From assembly GCA_030654645.1 (NCBI GenBank), contig JAURXC010000176.1:1-7832 (forward strand): 7,832 bases of DNA. The letters are read 5' to 3'. The DNA comes from Deltaproteobacteria bacterium (GTDB taxonomy: Bacteria; Desulfobacterota; Desulfuromonadia; Geobacterales; Pseudopelobacteraceae). The notes beneath the pieces are model-generated. The model ran no database searches. It saw nothing but the letters and a program-made list of their open reading frames with translations, and had not been told where the DNA came from. Shown piece after piece: positions 1-6,014 of the stretch. The position numbers and the translations under genes are program-made. The first letter of the stretch is position 1. Each line of letters starts with the position of its first letter.

Positions 1-8
1 AAACGTTT

Positions 9-25
9 CATTCATTTACCTCCTT
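9..25 (-). promoter_or_regulatory. Ribosome binding site and start codon of a gene leaving the window at the left edge
   Basis: On the minus strand an AAGGAGG Shine-Dalgarno sequence (25-19) stands 7 bases before an ATG (11-9). Only three codons (Met-Lys-Arg, then two bases) lie inside the window, so the product cannot be named. A second ATG (15-13) lies too close to the ribosome site to be the better start. A run of bases this close to a perfect ribosome site, followed by an ATG at ideal spacing, makes a real gene start likely, but it cannot be confirmed here. Confidence 0.55.
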
Positions 26-118
26 GATTGCTAGAAGGACAACGGGGTTCAGGTTAACCTTTCTGCCATTCCTCATCGAGGAAGCCTCAATCAGCCTCAG
101 ACAAGAGCAATGCATAAG

Positions 119-230
119 GAACGCCCGAGGGGACGGGAACACCTCTGGGAACACCTCTGGGGTCAGGCTTGACTTTCGGATATTCGATATTAGAACACCT
201 CTGGGGGCAGGAACGCCCGGAGGGACATTC
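119..230. repeat. Short-repeat cluster (GGGAACACCTCTGG units flanked by GAACGCCCG units)
   Basis: The 12-mer GGGAACACCTCT occurs twice in tandem (135-146, 147-158), and a third copy of GAACACCTCTGGG starts at 193. Two near-identical 16-mers, GAACGCCCGAGGGGAC (119-134) and GAACGCCCGGAGGGAC (211-226), flank them in direct orientation. The second is itself roughly palindromic with the following bases. The segment 147-192 recurs at 1562-1603, identical except for a 4-base AGGC insertion here. This looks like an intergenic repeat family of the REP kind. No transposase is present in the window, so the mechanism of spread is not known. Confidence 0.75.
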
Positions 231-369
231 TTAGCTTTTCTATCTGCCAACAAAACAACTTACTCTCCCTCTCCTGCCCCATACCGTTCCAAACTCTCCC
301 TCACAACCATCTCCCGCTCCCGCTCAACCTCAACCCGCAACTCCTGAAACATAATTAAAATCAAATGTT

Positions 370-488
370 CACGCAACGACGCAACGACGCAACGAAAACC
401 TTAAATCAAAATCATCTGCAAATTCCATAAAGGTTATGCTTTTGGTGTCAAGATCTTGATTCTCGTTGCGTCGTCGCGGCGTCGCGTG
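370..488. repeat. Inverted pair of ACGCAACG-type repeats
   Basis: The left arm (370-400) contains three exact tandem copies of the 8-mer ACGCAACG (371-394) followed by AAAACC. The right arm (458-488), read on the minus strand, matches the left arm at 26 of 31 positions without gaps. The arms are separated by 57 bases of AT-rich sequence. The right arm lies just 3' of the decayed GxxExxY gene. A third copy in the same orientation as the left arm lies at 7744-7767. Spacing and unit length do not fit a CRISPR array. Confidence 0.75.
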
Positions 489-501
489 AGTAAGGGTTTC
501 T

Positions 502-786
502 TCAACCTCCCAAGCCATTCACTATCCGTTTAAAGCCGTCCTTCAAAAGGTTTTCACCGAAATTTATCAACAAACCAAGACGACATCCGGTTAAACGAAG
601 ATAGGTCAGCAGCTGTTTCGAATACACCGGTTGCAATCGTTCAACGGATTTCAATTCAATGATGACCTTCTGTTCCACGAATAGATCAGCTCGAAAGCCT
701 TCCTCAAAAATAATATCCTGAAATCTGATCGGTACTGGAACCTGACGTTCTACAGTCAAGCCCATATCGGTCAGTTTACGGAGTAA
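502..786 (-). pseudogene. GxxExxY family protein, 5'-truncated remnant
   Basis: The surviving C-terminal part is clearly of the GxxExxY family, small proteins with a predicted PD-(D/E)XK nuclease-like fold and no settled role. From the first internal ATG (765-763) 87 residues remain. They keep the D...ExK core (Asp27, Glu37, Lys39 in FRADLFVEQKVIIELK) and the C-terminal QLLTYLRLTG and GLLINF motifs. Family-like sequence (LLRKLTD) continues upstream of that ATG to 786 and then meets a TGA (789-787). The N-terminal 40 or so residues, with the Gly-x-x-Glu-x-x-Tyr motif, are absent. A perfect hairpin (840-792) and then another gene occupy that place. The 87-residue ATG has no clear ribosome site, so this is most likely a relic, though translation of a short product cannot be excluded. 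Confidence 0.8.
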
Positions 787-791
787 TCACA

Positions 792-840
792 GGGGTCGCG
801 TCTACAGATTTCATTTTCTGCAATCTGTAGACGCGACCCC
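792..840. repeat. Perfect 19-bp inverted repeat (hairpin element)
   Basis: GGGGTCGCGTCTACAGATT (792-810) is followed, after an 11-base loop, by its exact reverse complement (822-840). It begins 13 bases past the stop codon of the 203-residue gene and ends 5 bases from the break in the GxxExxY remnant. Neither side has a T-tract, so it is not a classic intrinsic terminator, although such a hairpin could stabilise a 3' end or block read-through. Its CGCGACCCC end recurs at 1620-1628. A mobile REP-like or MITE-like palindrome is the likeliest reading. Confidence 0.8.
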
Positions 841-853
841 ATCATTCTTTTCC

Positions 854-1465
854 CTAAACAGTACCGGATGCAACGATGAACTCGCCCTGCAACTGCACCA
901 GGCCGCTCATCGCCTTGCTGATAGACTGGCGGGTGGGGAGGACTTGTTTGCGGGCGGCCTTAATCCGCTGATTGGCTTCATCGTGCCTGCCGGCGTCAAC
1001 GAGGTCGAGCGTTTCCTGTGCCTCTTTGGTAAGCCAGTTCGTCAGCTCATGGAGCGCCATATCCATTTGGGAATCGGCATAGCTTAGCCCCCTGAACAGG
1101 GCCTCCATCTGGGCGGCTTCGTTGGACGCCAGCACATCGTAAAACCAGCGGTGGAGATAATTCTCATAGATGTTCCAGATCTTGTGGCAATGGCCGCGTG
1201 ATTCGCTTGCCCGTGCCCACATCTGCCCCCCCTCCAGCGTGAGGAGCACCGCCCGTTCCTCGGCCATCCTCCCGACCGGATCGAATGACAGGCTGAGAAA
1301 GCGCAAAAGTTCGGCATCACAGGCGCCATACACCTTCGACAGCTCCCCCAGCACGGCAACAAGCTTGTCGGCGGCAGGATCCGGCTGGCGCAGGAGCTTG
1401 CTTTTCACGGACTGGATGATTCCGAGTTTGTCGGCAAGGTCAAACAGATCGTTCAGGATCGGCAT
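854..1465 (-). CDS. Hypothetical soluble helical protein, 203 aa
   Basis: I do not recognise a named family. The start is fixed by an AGGAG ribosome site 8 bases upstream of the ATG at 1465. An in-frame ATG at 1543 lies upstream within less coding-like sequence and has no such site. No signal peptide or membrane segment is visible. The protein reads as mainly alpha-helical: a first helical part (residues about 1-60, LVAVLGELSKVYG), a central Trp/His/Tyr-rich part (about 85-120, HCHKIWNIYENYLHRWFYDVL), and a long charged C-terminal helix region (about 130-200) with coiled-coil character. It is the last gene of the minus-strand series, separated from the preceding ORF by a repeat island and followed by a perfect hairpin. 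A cytoplasmic partner or adaptor for the envelope proteins encoded upstream is possible but only by position. Confidence 0.8.
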   Translation of the reverse strand: MPILNDLFDLADKLGIIQSVKSKLLRQPDPAADKLVAVLGELSKVYGACDAELLRFLSLSFDPVGRMAEERAVLLTLEGGQMWARASESRGHCHKIWNIYENYLHRWFYDVLASNEAAQMEALFRGLSYADSQMDMALHELTNWLTKEAQETLDLVDAGRHDEANQRIKAARKQVLPTRQSISKAMSGLVQLQGEFIVASGTV

Positions 1466-1561
1466 TGCTGTACTCCTTTCGATTGTGAATTCTGGTCGCG
1501 GTAGGAATGTCTCCGTGTACTTGAGTGTACTTGTGGTCGCCAAATCTCAAATTTTGAATTT

Positions 1562-1628
1562 GGGAACACCTCTGGGGTCTTGACTTTCGGATATTCGATA
1601 TTAAACTACCGCGAGTACTCGCGACCCC
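1562..1628. repeat. Second copy of GGGAACACCTCTGG...TTCGATATTA repeat with adjoining palindrome
   Basis: Bases 1562-1603 match 147-192 apart from a missing 4-base AGGC. They are followed by the perfect 14-bp palindrome CGCGAGTACTCGCG (1610-1623), which runs into CGCGACCCC (1620-1628), the same nine bases that end the hairpin at 840. Just to the left lie a tandem 10-mer (GTGTACTTGA/GTGTACTTGT, 1515-1534) and an AT-rich short inverted repeat (CAAATT-TTG-AATTTG, 1547-1561). The island sits in the gap between the 53-residue ORF and the 203-residue gene, so it may have been inserted within an operon. Confidence 0.7.
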
Positions 1629-1671
1629 TGATTTGTACTCCTTGCCCCGAAGCTTACTCTCAACGCTTATG

Positions 1672-1833
1672 TCACCCAAACTTAGGCCACTCGGTTTCAA
1701 GCAGCCACTTATTGCCCATATCTTTGATGGTGCTTCTGAGTGCCCCGGCATCCAGTTTCAACTGCGCCTGCAACTCCATCTGGGAATGGGTAAGTCTCCT
1801 GTCAAAATATTCTTCGGTTATTACCGTTGCCAT
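1672..1833 (-). CDS. Small hypothetical protein, 53 aa
   Basis: A short open frame starts at an ATG (1833-1831) preceded by an AAGGGGGA ribosome site and begins only 12 bases after the stop of the lipoprotein gene, so it is probably cotranslated with it. The product is hydrophilic and likely helical, beginning MATVITEEYFDRRL with a heptad-like stretch SQMELQAQLKLDAGALRST (residues about 17-35), and ends ETEWPKFG before TGA. There is no signal peptide or membrane segment. No family is recognised. The ribosome site and position support a real gene. The short length leaves doubt. Confidence 0.6.
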   Translation of the reverse strand: MATVITEEYFDRRLTHSQMELQAQLKLDAGALRSTIKDMGNKWLLETEWPKFG

Positions 1834-1845
1834 GGCCAATCCCCC

Positions 1846-2640
1846 TTATGGTGTATTTCCCGAATATGCAGCGAGAACCTTGTCCCATCTGTCAAGAAAA
1901 TCGGCTGCCTTGACTCCAGCCGTACCATTCAGGGAAATTCTACGTTTGACAATTGCCTTGGCTACGGCCTCTTCTTTCAACCTCAGGTTGCCAGGGTCCA
2001 TGGCTGCAATTACTGAATCGATATCAGCGGTACTGACCGGAGGATTGGTAGCAAGCAATATGGCTGTTTCCTTATTCAACGAATCAACCTTTTTATATAG
2101 TTCAGGCACAACCTGTGCGCTTTTCAGGGCATATTCCTGGGAGATGATCTCCGGAAATTCGAACTTCTGGGATTGAATGGAAACCAGCTTATCTCCGCCT
2201 TTTTCCGCAAGTTTGCGGGCGGCGATTCCCGTTGCGAAGTATTGCGCAATGCCAACTCCGGATGAATTTGAACCACCACTGATGTTGGCCCCGAAGCTGG
2301 CCAGTACAGAATAGGTGTCCCGATTGTTTTCCTCGTTGCCCACATATTTGAGACTCGAAACCACGCTCGTAAAATTCCTGAAAATCTTCCCGGAAGAAAA
2401 GTTGGAGTACCTTGAATCTCTTGAATTGACGTACAACGGCATCCAGACGCCTTCCTGACGAGTATAACCAACGGTCATCGACGGAACATTGGTTGTAGAA
2501 TTGAGTGAAAGATCAACGGCAAGCTTGGTTTGTGTGCCGAACACCAATGTGTCCGAATGACTTGGAATACATCCGGAAAGCAGCATCGTCACTGCTATCA
2601 TATGGAAAATCAGTTTCAGTTTGAATCTACAGTTACGCAT
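1846..2640 (-). CDS. Putative lipoprotein, 264 aa
   Basis: The N-terminus is a lipoprotein signal: positively charged MRNCRFKLK, a hydrophobic core, and the lipobox LSGC with Cys24 as the lipidated residue. The next residue is Ile, not Asp, so outer-membrane sorting is likely if the Escherichia coli +2 rule applies. The mature part has a beta-rich, Ser/Asn/Gly-rich first half (about 30-130, with LVFGTQTKLAVDLSLN and SVLASFGANISGGSNSSG) and a charged helical second half (about 160-260). No enzyme motif is seen and I do not recognise a named family. The start is secured by a strong AAGGAGG site 5 bases upstream. The gene overlaps the end of the preceding lipoprotein gene by 25 bases, which suggests coupled translation. 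Confidence 0.85.
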   Translation of the reverse strand: MRNCRFKLKLIFHMIAVTMLLSGCIPSHSDTLVFGTQTKLAVDLSLNSTTNVPSMTVGYTRQEGVWMPLYVNSRDSRYSNFSSGKIFRNFTSVVSSLKYVGNEENNRDTYSVLASFGANISGGSNSSGVGIAQYFATGIAARKLAEKGGDKLVSIQSQKFEFPEIISQEYALKSAQVVPELYKKVDSLNKETAILLATNPPVSTADIDSVIAAMDPGNLRLKEEAVAKAIVKRRISLNGTAGVKAADFLDRWDKVLAAYSGNTP

Positions 2641-2993
2641 AATCCCTCCTTCTCCAAAAATGATAAATTGCGGACAGCATCTTTAAGCTGTTGTTCGTTC
2701 ATTACCCGTATGACAAGCCTGCAATCGAGCGGAATGTACTCGTTACGTTCGTGGTAGTATCCAAAACCCAGTCCATTTTCCACCCTCAAACCCAAAGAGG
2801 TGTATTCCATCGCCTGAAATTTTCCGCTACTGCTGGTAGTTGGAGGTGTAATTACCCTTACGTAGCCGAAGTGGTGCCTCACGGTACTACCATCATCCCT
2901 CACCGTTATCGCTGCACAAGATGCTATCAGAGTTGTCATGCAGATCATTCCGCACAGAGTTTCAATTTTCATGTAACGAATTTTCCAAGGCAT
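2616..2993 (-). CDS. Small putative lipoprotein, 125 aa
   Basis: A hydrophobic N-terminal segment ends in the lipobox LIASC, with Cys26 as the probable lipidated residue. The mature part is about 100 residues with a Thr/Ser-rich linker (PPTTSSSG, about 50-57) and a C-terminal segment VIRVMNEQQLKDAVRNLSF that looks helical. No family is recognised. The start is uncertain: the ATG at 2993 gives an n-region with net positive charge (MPWKIRYMK), while the ATG at 2972 gives a more usual 18-residue signal. Neither has a strong ribosome site. It follows the membrane-protein gene by 87 bases and its 3' end overlaps the larger lipoprotein gene by 25 bases, so the two lipoproteins probably act together or are at least made together. 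Confidence 0.75.
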   Translation of the reverse strand: MPWKIRYMKIETLCGMICMTTLIASCAAITVRDDGSTVRHHFGYVRVITPPTTSSSGKFQAMEYTSLGLRVENGLGFGYYHERNEYIPLDCRLVIRVMNEQQLKDAVRNLSFLEKEGLCVTVDSN

Positions 2994-3080
2994 TTTTGCA
3001 CGTATCCACTAATTCGCATGAAATTCACGGCAATCTTTCAACAAACGCTGCCAGCAAAATCCAGCAACTGCAAACCCAGC

Positions 3081-4118
3081 CTATTTAGCCGCCGGTCCCG
3101 TCTTTTTGAGATCGGAGGCAGCCTTCTCCTCGGGTGACTTGCCGACCGCCCGGATGTTGATCAGCCTGCCCAGCATGTCGAACCAGAAGGGGGCGCCGAG
3201 CGAGACAGCTATGGCCGTGAACATGATCCCCAGAAACTTGAGAACGAGATGACGGAAATCGTCCGTGGAAAAACACTCGAGGGAGAAGTAATAGCCTTCC
3301 CAACCCCAGGTTAATCCGGTGGCTTCCAGCTTGGTCAGGTTATTGTCCACAACCTGCTTCGCATCCTGATTGGGAACGGACTTGACGACCCGGCCGGCGG
3401 AATAACCGGCAAAGGCCTTGCTGGCCTCCTCGGCCTGGGCAACGATCACCGTGCGCTTGGCCGGGTTGGTGTAAAGGTCCTTCACGATCTGGATGGTGTC
3501 GGCGTTCATCAACAGACAGACAACCATGGATATCAGGATGGCTGATGTCTGGGTCTGGTTCTTGTACCAGGCCGTCACCCGGTTCATGGCCTCTTTGAAC
3601 CAGCCGACCAGCCCGGCTTGCAGTTTTGCCAGGTCACCGCCGGCATCTTCGGCAATGATCAGCAGGGCCCGGCGCAAGTCGGAATCGACGGGCAGGCTGC
3701 TCTTGACCCCGGCAACGAAGCGGTCGAACTTGTTCGCCGGGGCAGAATCCTCCAGTGGCGGCGCGAACATATCCAGCATGACGCGGGCGAAGGTGGCATC
3801 GGGTATGTATGACGGCCGGGTGTCTTTTTCATTGAGCGACCTGATCAAGGGGTGGTCGTAGAAGGCGTCCACGACACCGTATTCTGCCGCTCCGGATGGC
3901 GGCACCGGTCCGGGAGACCGGTCATAGGGCACTTTCTGTCGCAACGACCCATTCCGGGCATGTTCGCCCAACAGGTTGGAGATGCCTGCATAGAGGTGGT
4001 TTTCGCGCCGGTCCATCAAACCGGCGTAAATCTCGTTGGCGGCGACACATACGAGCGCCAGCAGCGCGTAGACGAATACAAGCCCGATCATCACATCCAA
4101 CAGCGGAAATCCGAACAT
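3081..4118 (-). CDS. Conserved hypothetical membrane protein, 345 aa
   Basis: Three likely membrane segments are seen: residues about 6-27 (LDVMIGLVFVYALLALVCVA), about 191-208 (SAILISMVVCLLMNADT) and about 291-312 (HLVLKFLGIMFTAIAVSLG). Between the first two lies a soluble domain of about 160 residues with the motifs YDHPLI (87-92), PSYIP (102-106) and WFKEAMNRVTAWYK (173-186). The last helix runs into SLGAPFWFD (306-314). I recall this layout, with NADT and SLGAPFWFD, from uncharacterised bacterial proteins, but I cannot give it a function. The start has a textbook AGGAGGTG site. The gene is clearly richer in GC than the lipoprotein genes that follow. It is the first large gene of the downstream block and could anchor an envelope complex, which is inference. 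Confidence 0.85.
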   Translation of the reverse strand: MFGFPLLDVMIGLVFVYALLALVCVAANEIYAGLMDRRENHLYAGISNLLGEHARNGSLRQKVPYDRSPGPVPPSGAAEYGVVDAFYDHPLIRSLNEKDTRPSYIPDATFARVMLDMFAPPLEDSAPANKFDRFVAGVKSSLPVDSDLRRALLIIAEDAGGDLAKLQAGLVGWFKEAMNRVTAWYKNQTQTSAILISMVVCLLMNADTIQIVKDLYTNPAKRTVIVAQAEEASKAFAGYSAGRVVKSVPNQDAKQVVDNNLTKLEATGLTWGWEGYYFSLECFSTDDFRHLVLKFLGIMFTAIAVSLGAPFWFDMLGRLINIRAVGKSPEEKAASDLKKTGPAAK

Positions 4119-4131
4119 GATGCACCTCCTG

Positions 4132-4212
4132 TCATTTCATCGTTTTCAGACTCGGTCTCAAACGATAAAAATCCCTTCTGCTGATCCCGGACTGCGCTCC
4201 CTCATCGCTCAT
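4132..4212 (-). CDS. Candidate small ORF, 26 aa, with twin-arginine-like motif
   Basis: An ATG (4212-4210) follows an AAAGGTG ribosome site at 8-base spacing and opens a 26-codon frame ending in TGA (4134-4132), right before the AGGAGG site of the membrane-protein gene. The product is hydrophilic and contains SGISRRDFYRL, which resembles the start of a Tat signal (S-R-R-x-F), but the hydrophobic region that should follow is missing. It may be a leader peptide coupling translation to the next gene, a remnant of a lost Tat substrate, or chance. The good ribosome site is the main support. Confidence 0.4.
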   Translation of the reverse strand: MSDEGAQSGISRRDFYRLRPSLKTMK

Positions 4213-4298
4213 TTTGCATCCACCTTTCAATAGTGTCGGCTCCAAGGTTACGTCAGACACCAGGACGGAGCCTTGGTCTTGATGTGCTGCTCAACGGT

Positions 4299-4349
4299 GG
4301 AGAGGGTTCTCCCGGCGGTTTTTAATCGGTGCAATGAATTAAAACCGCC
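4299..4349 (-). terminator. Hairpin pair directly after the phospholipase B-like gene
   Basis: On the minus strand, GGCGGTTTTAAT (4349-4338) pairs with ATTAAAAACCGCC (4326-4314) with one bulged base and an 11-base loop. It begins at the base after the TAG stop codon. A second small hairpin follows (GGAGA-ACCC-TCTCC, 4312-4299). There is no T-tract after either, so it is not a standard intrinsic terminator. It may slow transcription, protect the 3' end of the two-gene message, or partly separate the decarboxylase/hydrolase pair from the downstream block. Confidence 0.45.
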
Positions 4350-5999
4350 CTACCTCAGGTTCAACGGCATCAGGGTAAAAACGCCATCCACACGATCGGG
4401 AACATCCCGTAATGTCTGCCAACTCCAGGATGAGCGGCTCCAGATGAACGGCTCGCCATTGACATGGGCTGTACCGTACAGCATCCAGAATCCGGTACTG
4501 GAAGCCGAGGTGTCCAGGATGCCGGACAGATCCTTGAACGCTCGAACCATGCTGGTGGAAACAACCTTGGAGTCAATGGAACCATCGGGGATCTGCTTGG
4601 GGTAATCGGTCTCCCCATAGCCCAGATCCCAGCGCCCGAACAGGGAGAGCGGGTTGGCCGGATCGGTATGGGTAATGAGCTGCTTGGCCGATTCCACATC
4701 CATGACACCGGGGAGTCCTTCTCTCAGCTGCGCGCGTCTGGCCGGACGGTTGTCCGTGGACTCCAGATCAGTTCGTACCTGCCGCGAAGCCGGAAAGTTT
4801 ATGCCCATCAGATAGTCGCGGGTAACCATTTCGCTGTCGTATTCAACGGCCCAGGGGGTAGGTCCCGACGCCGGACTGGTGGTGACCGTATAATCCTTGC
4901 CGGGCGCCTGCTTATAAAATACGAAACAGTTGTAGGACATCTCCACCAGACCGGTTTCCCTGGTAAAGGCATCCGCCAGCATGTAGCCGTTCAGATAGGT
5001 GCCGGTATTGTCCAGGGAGATGGCCGTGAAAAACTCGTCAATCGAGTGCGAGAATTGTTCCGCGAGGGTAGCCCGCCAGAAGATCCATAGCCCCTCGATC
5101 TTGGTGCTGCTTGTGCTCGCCCGGTGAGTGGTCTCGTTGAACATGATCCCCTTGTTGTTGTACCCGAAATCGGTACCGGAACCGATCAGGCCGGGGCTTG
5201 CGGCATTCAGCGTCAACAGGTCGTTGTTCACCGCAAGCGTCTGGGTCATGGTCTGGGAGAGAAATCCCTGCCAGGTGTTGTGGGTAAGAATTACCTCACC
5301 ATCCACGCGCTTGAGAAAAGCCGAACATTTCTCGCGAGGCCTGGCCTCCAGCCTTGCCGTGCCGGACGTTTCCTTTGTGTCCGCGATAATATCCATAAGG
5401 TCACAGTAGGCATTCAGGAAATAGACATCCATGAAGCTGAGACCGCCTGTCTCATAACCCAGGGTAAGTTCAGCCGGCTTGAAATACTTCTTGTCAGGTA
5501 ACCAGACCCCGGAGAAATCAAGGCTGGCAGGTTTGTCGATGGTCGCGCCATGGTAAATACCCAGCATGCGGAATAACAACCGCTTGAGGTTGAAGACCGC
5601 GCTCCGGTCATTTTTCGGATCTCTGACCCATGCCAGGAAGGAACTGTAATTGGTATTCAGCAGACCCGCAGCTTTCTGCAGCTCCGCCTTGGTGGGACAC
5701 GGCTGCTTCGGAAATGCATGGGAGGGATCCAGCAGATAGGAGTTGCTCCAGGCGTTGTCACGTGCGGAGATGATGGTTTTGCCCTGAAGCTTGCCCTGTA
5801 CAAACCCTGCATTATACTCGGCCTTCAGATCATTGGCATCCCTGGATACCACGGTCATGTTGACGATATTGTTAATGGTCTCAATCACCCCGGAGGCGCC
5901 TTCAATGGCATACTTCACGGGTTTCGACGAACCGGTTCGGGACCTTGCGGCTGCGGAAGATGATGACTTCTGACTCTTTTTATTGACGACAGCTTTCAT
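4350..5999 (-). CDS. Phospholipase B-like (LAMA family) Ntn hydrolase, 549 aa
   Basis: The middle and C-terminal parts match the phospholipase B-like family, N-terminal nucleophile hydrolases known mainly from lysosomes of eukaryotes and related to the C45 acyltransferase/hydrolases. The family matures by self-cleavage before a Cys, here Cys225 in PREKCSAFLK. The hallmark HNTW follows (His240-Trp243), then the GIMFNETT segment (284-291), NTGTYLNGYM (331-340) corresponding to the family's SGTYNNQW, and a C-terminal FIWSRSSWSWQTL. Likely chemistry is hydrolysis or transfer of an acyl group from phospholipid or an N-acyl compound; the substrate is not readable from sequence. The N-terminus is Lys/Ser/Arg-rich (1-30) with no signal peptide, unlike secreted relatives. 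The start has a GGGGGA ribosome site and lies 15 bases after the decarboxylase stop, so the two form an operon. Confidence 0.8.
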   Translation of the reverse strand: MKAVVNKKSQKSSSSAAARSRTGSSKPVKYAIEGASGVIETINNIVNMTVVSRDANDLKAEYNAGFVQGKLQGKTIISARDNAWSNSYLLDPSHAFPKQPCPTKAELQKAAGLLNTNYSSFLAWVRDPKNDRSAVFNLKRLLFRMLGIYHGATIDKPASLDFSGVWLPDKKYFKPAELTLGYETGGLSFMDVYFLNAYCDLMDIIADTKETSGTARLEARPREKCSAFLKRVDGEVILTHNTWQGFLSQTMTQTLAVNNDLLTLNAASPGLIGSGTDFGYNNKGIMFNETTHRASTSSTKIEGLWIFWRATLAEQFSHSIDEFFTAISLDNTGTYLNGYMLADAFTRETGLVEMSYNCFVFYKQAPGKDYTVTTSPASGPTPWAVEYDSEMVTRDYLMGINFPASRQVRTDLESTDNRPARRAQLREGLPGVMDVESAKQLITHTDPANPLSLFGRWDLGYGETDYPKQIPDGSIDSKVVSTSMVRAFKDLSGILDTSASSTGFWMLYGTAHVNGEPFIWSRSSWSWQTLRDVPDRVDGVFTLMPLNLR

Positions 6000-6014
6000 G
6001 AAATCCCCCTGGTA

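Larger units (their letters stand above)
26..501. other. Gene-free, repeat-bearing intergenic stretch
   Basis: No convincing gene was found in either strand. The open frames across 24-347 and 8-253 are built largely from repeated units and have no recognisable domain. The stretch holds a small hairpin (TTCCTC-ATC-GAGGAA, 69-83), a cluster of GGGAACACCTCTGG units (119-230, listed separately), a pyrimidine-rich segment at about 262-345 on the plus strand, and an inverted pair of ACGCAACG-type repeats (370-488, listed separately). Confidence 0.6.

Noticed and set aside
8..253. 81-codon minus-strand open frame (and 1440-1751 likewise)
   Set aside because: Both are open because they read through the repeat unit and yield the same ISNIRKS peptide from it. 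Repeat-derived frames are not evidence of a gene.
371..394. Tandem ACGCAACG as a CRISPR or origin iteron array
   Set aside because: The 8-base units abut with no spacers, there are only three, and no cas or replication gene is present.
1466..1543. Upstream ATG start giving 229 residues for the 203-residue gene
   Set aside because: The ATG at 1465 has an AGGAG site at ideal spacing. The extra 26 residues overlap repeat-like sequence and there is no ribosome site for the ATG at 1543.
4119..4349. Promoter for the membrane-protein gene
   Set aside because: TTGAGA (4160-4155) has no acceptable -10 at 16-18 bases, so I could not support a promoter here.
4464..5090. 208-codon plus-strand open frame
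   Set aside because: It lies wholly antisense to the phospholipase B-like gene, which has clear family motifs. The translation is Gly/Arg-rich with no domain, as expected for a shadow frame.
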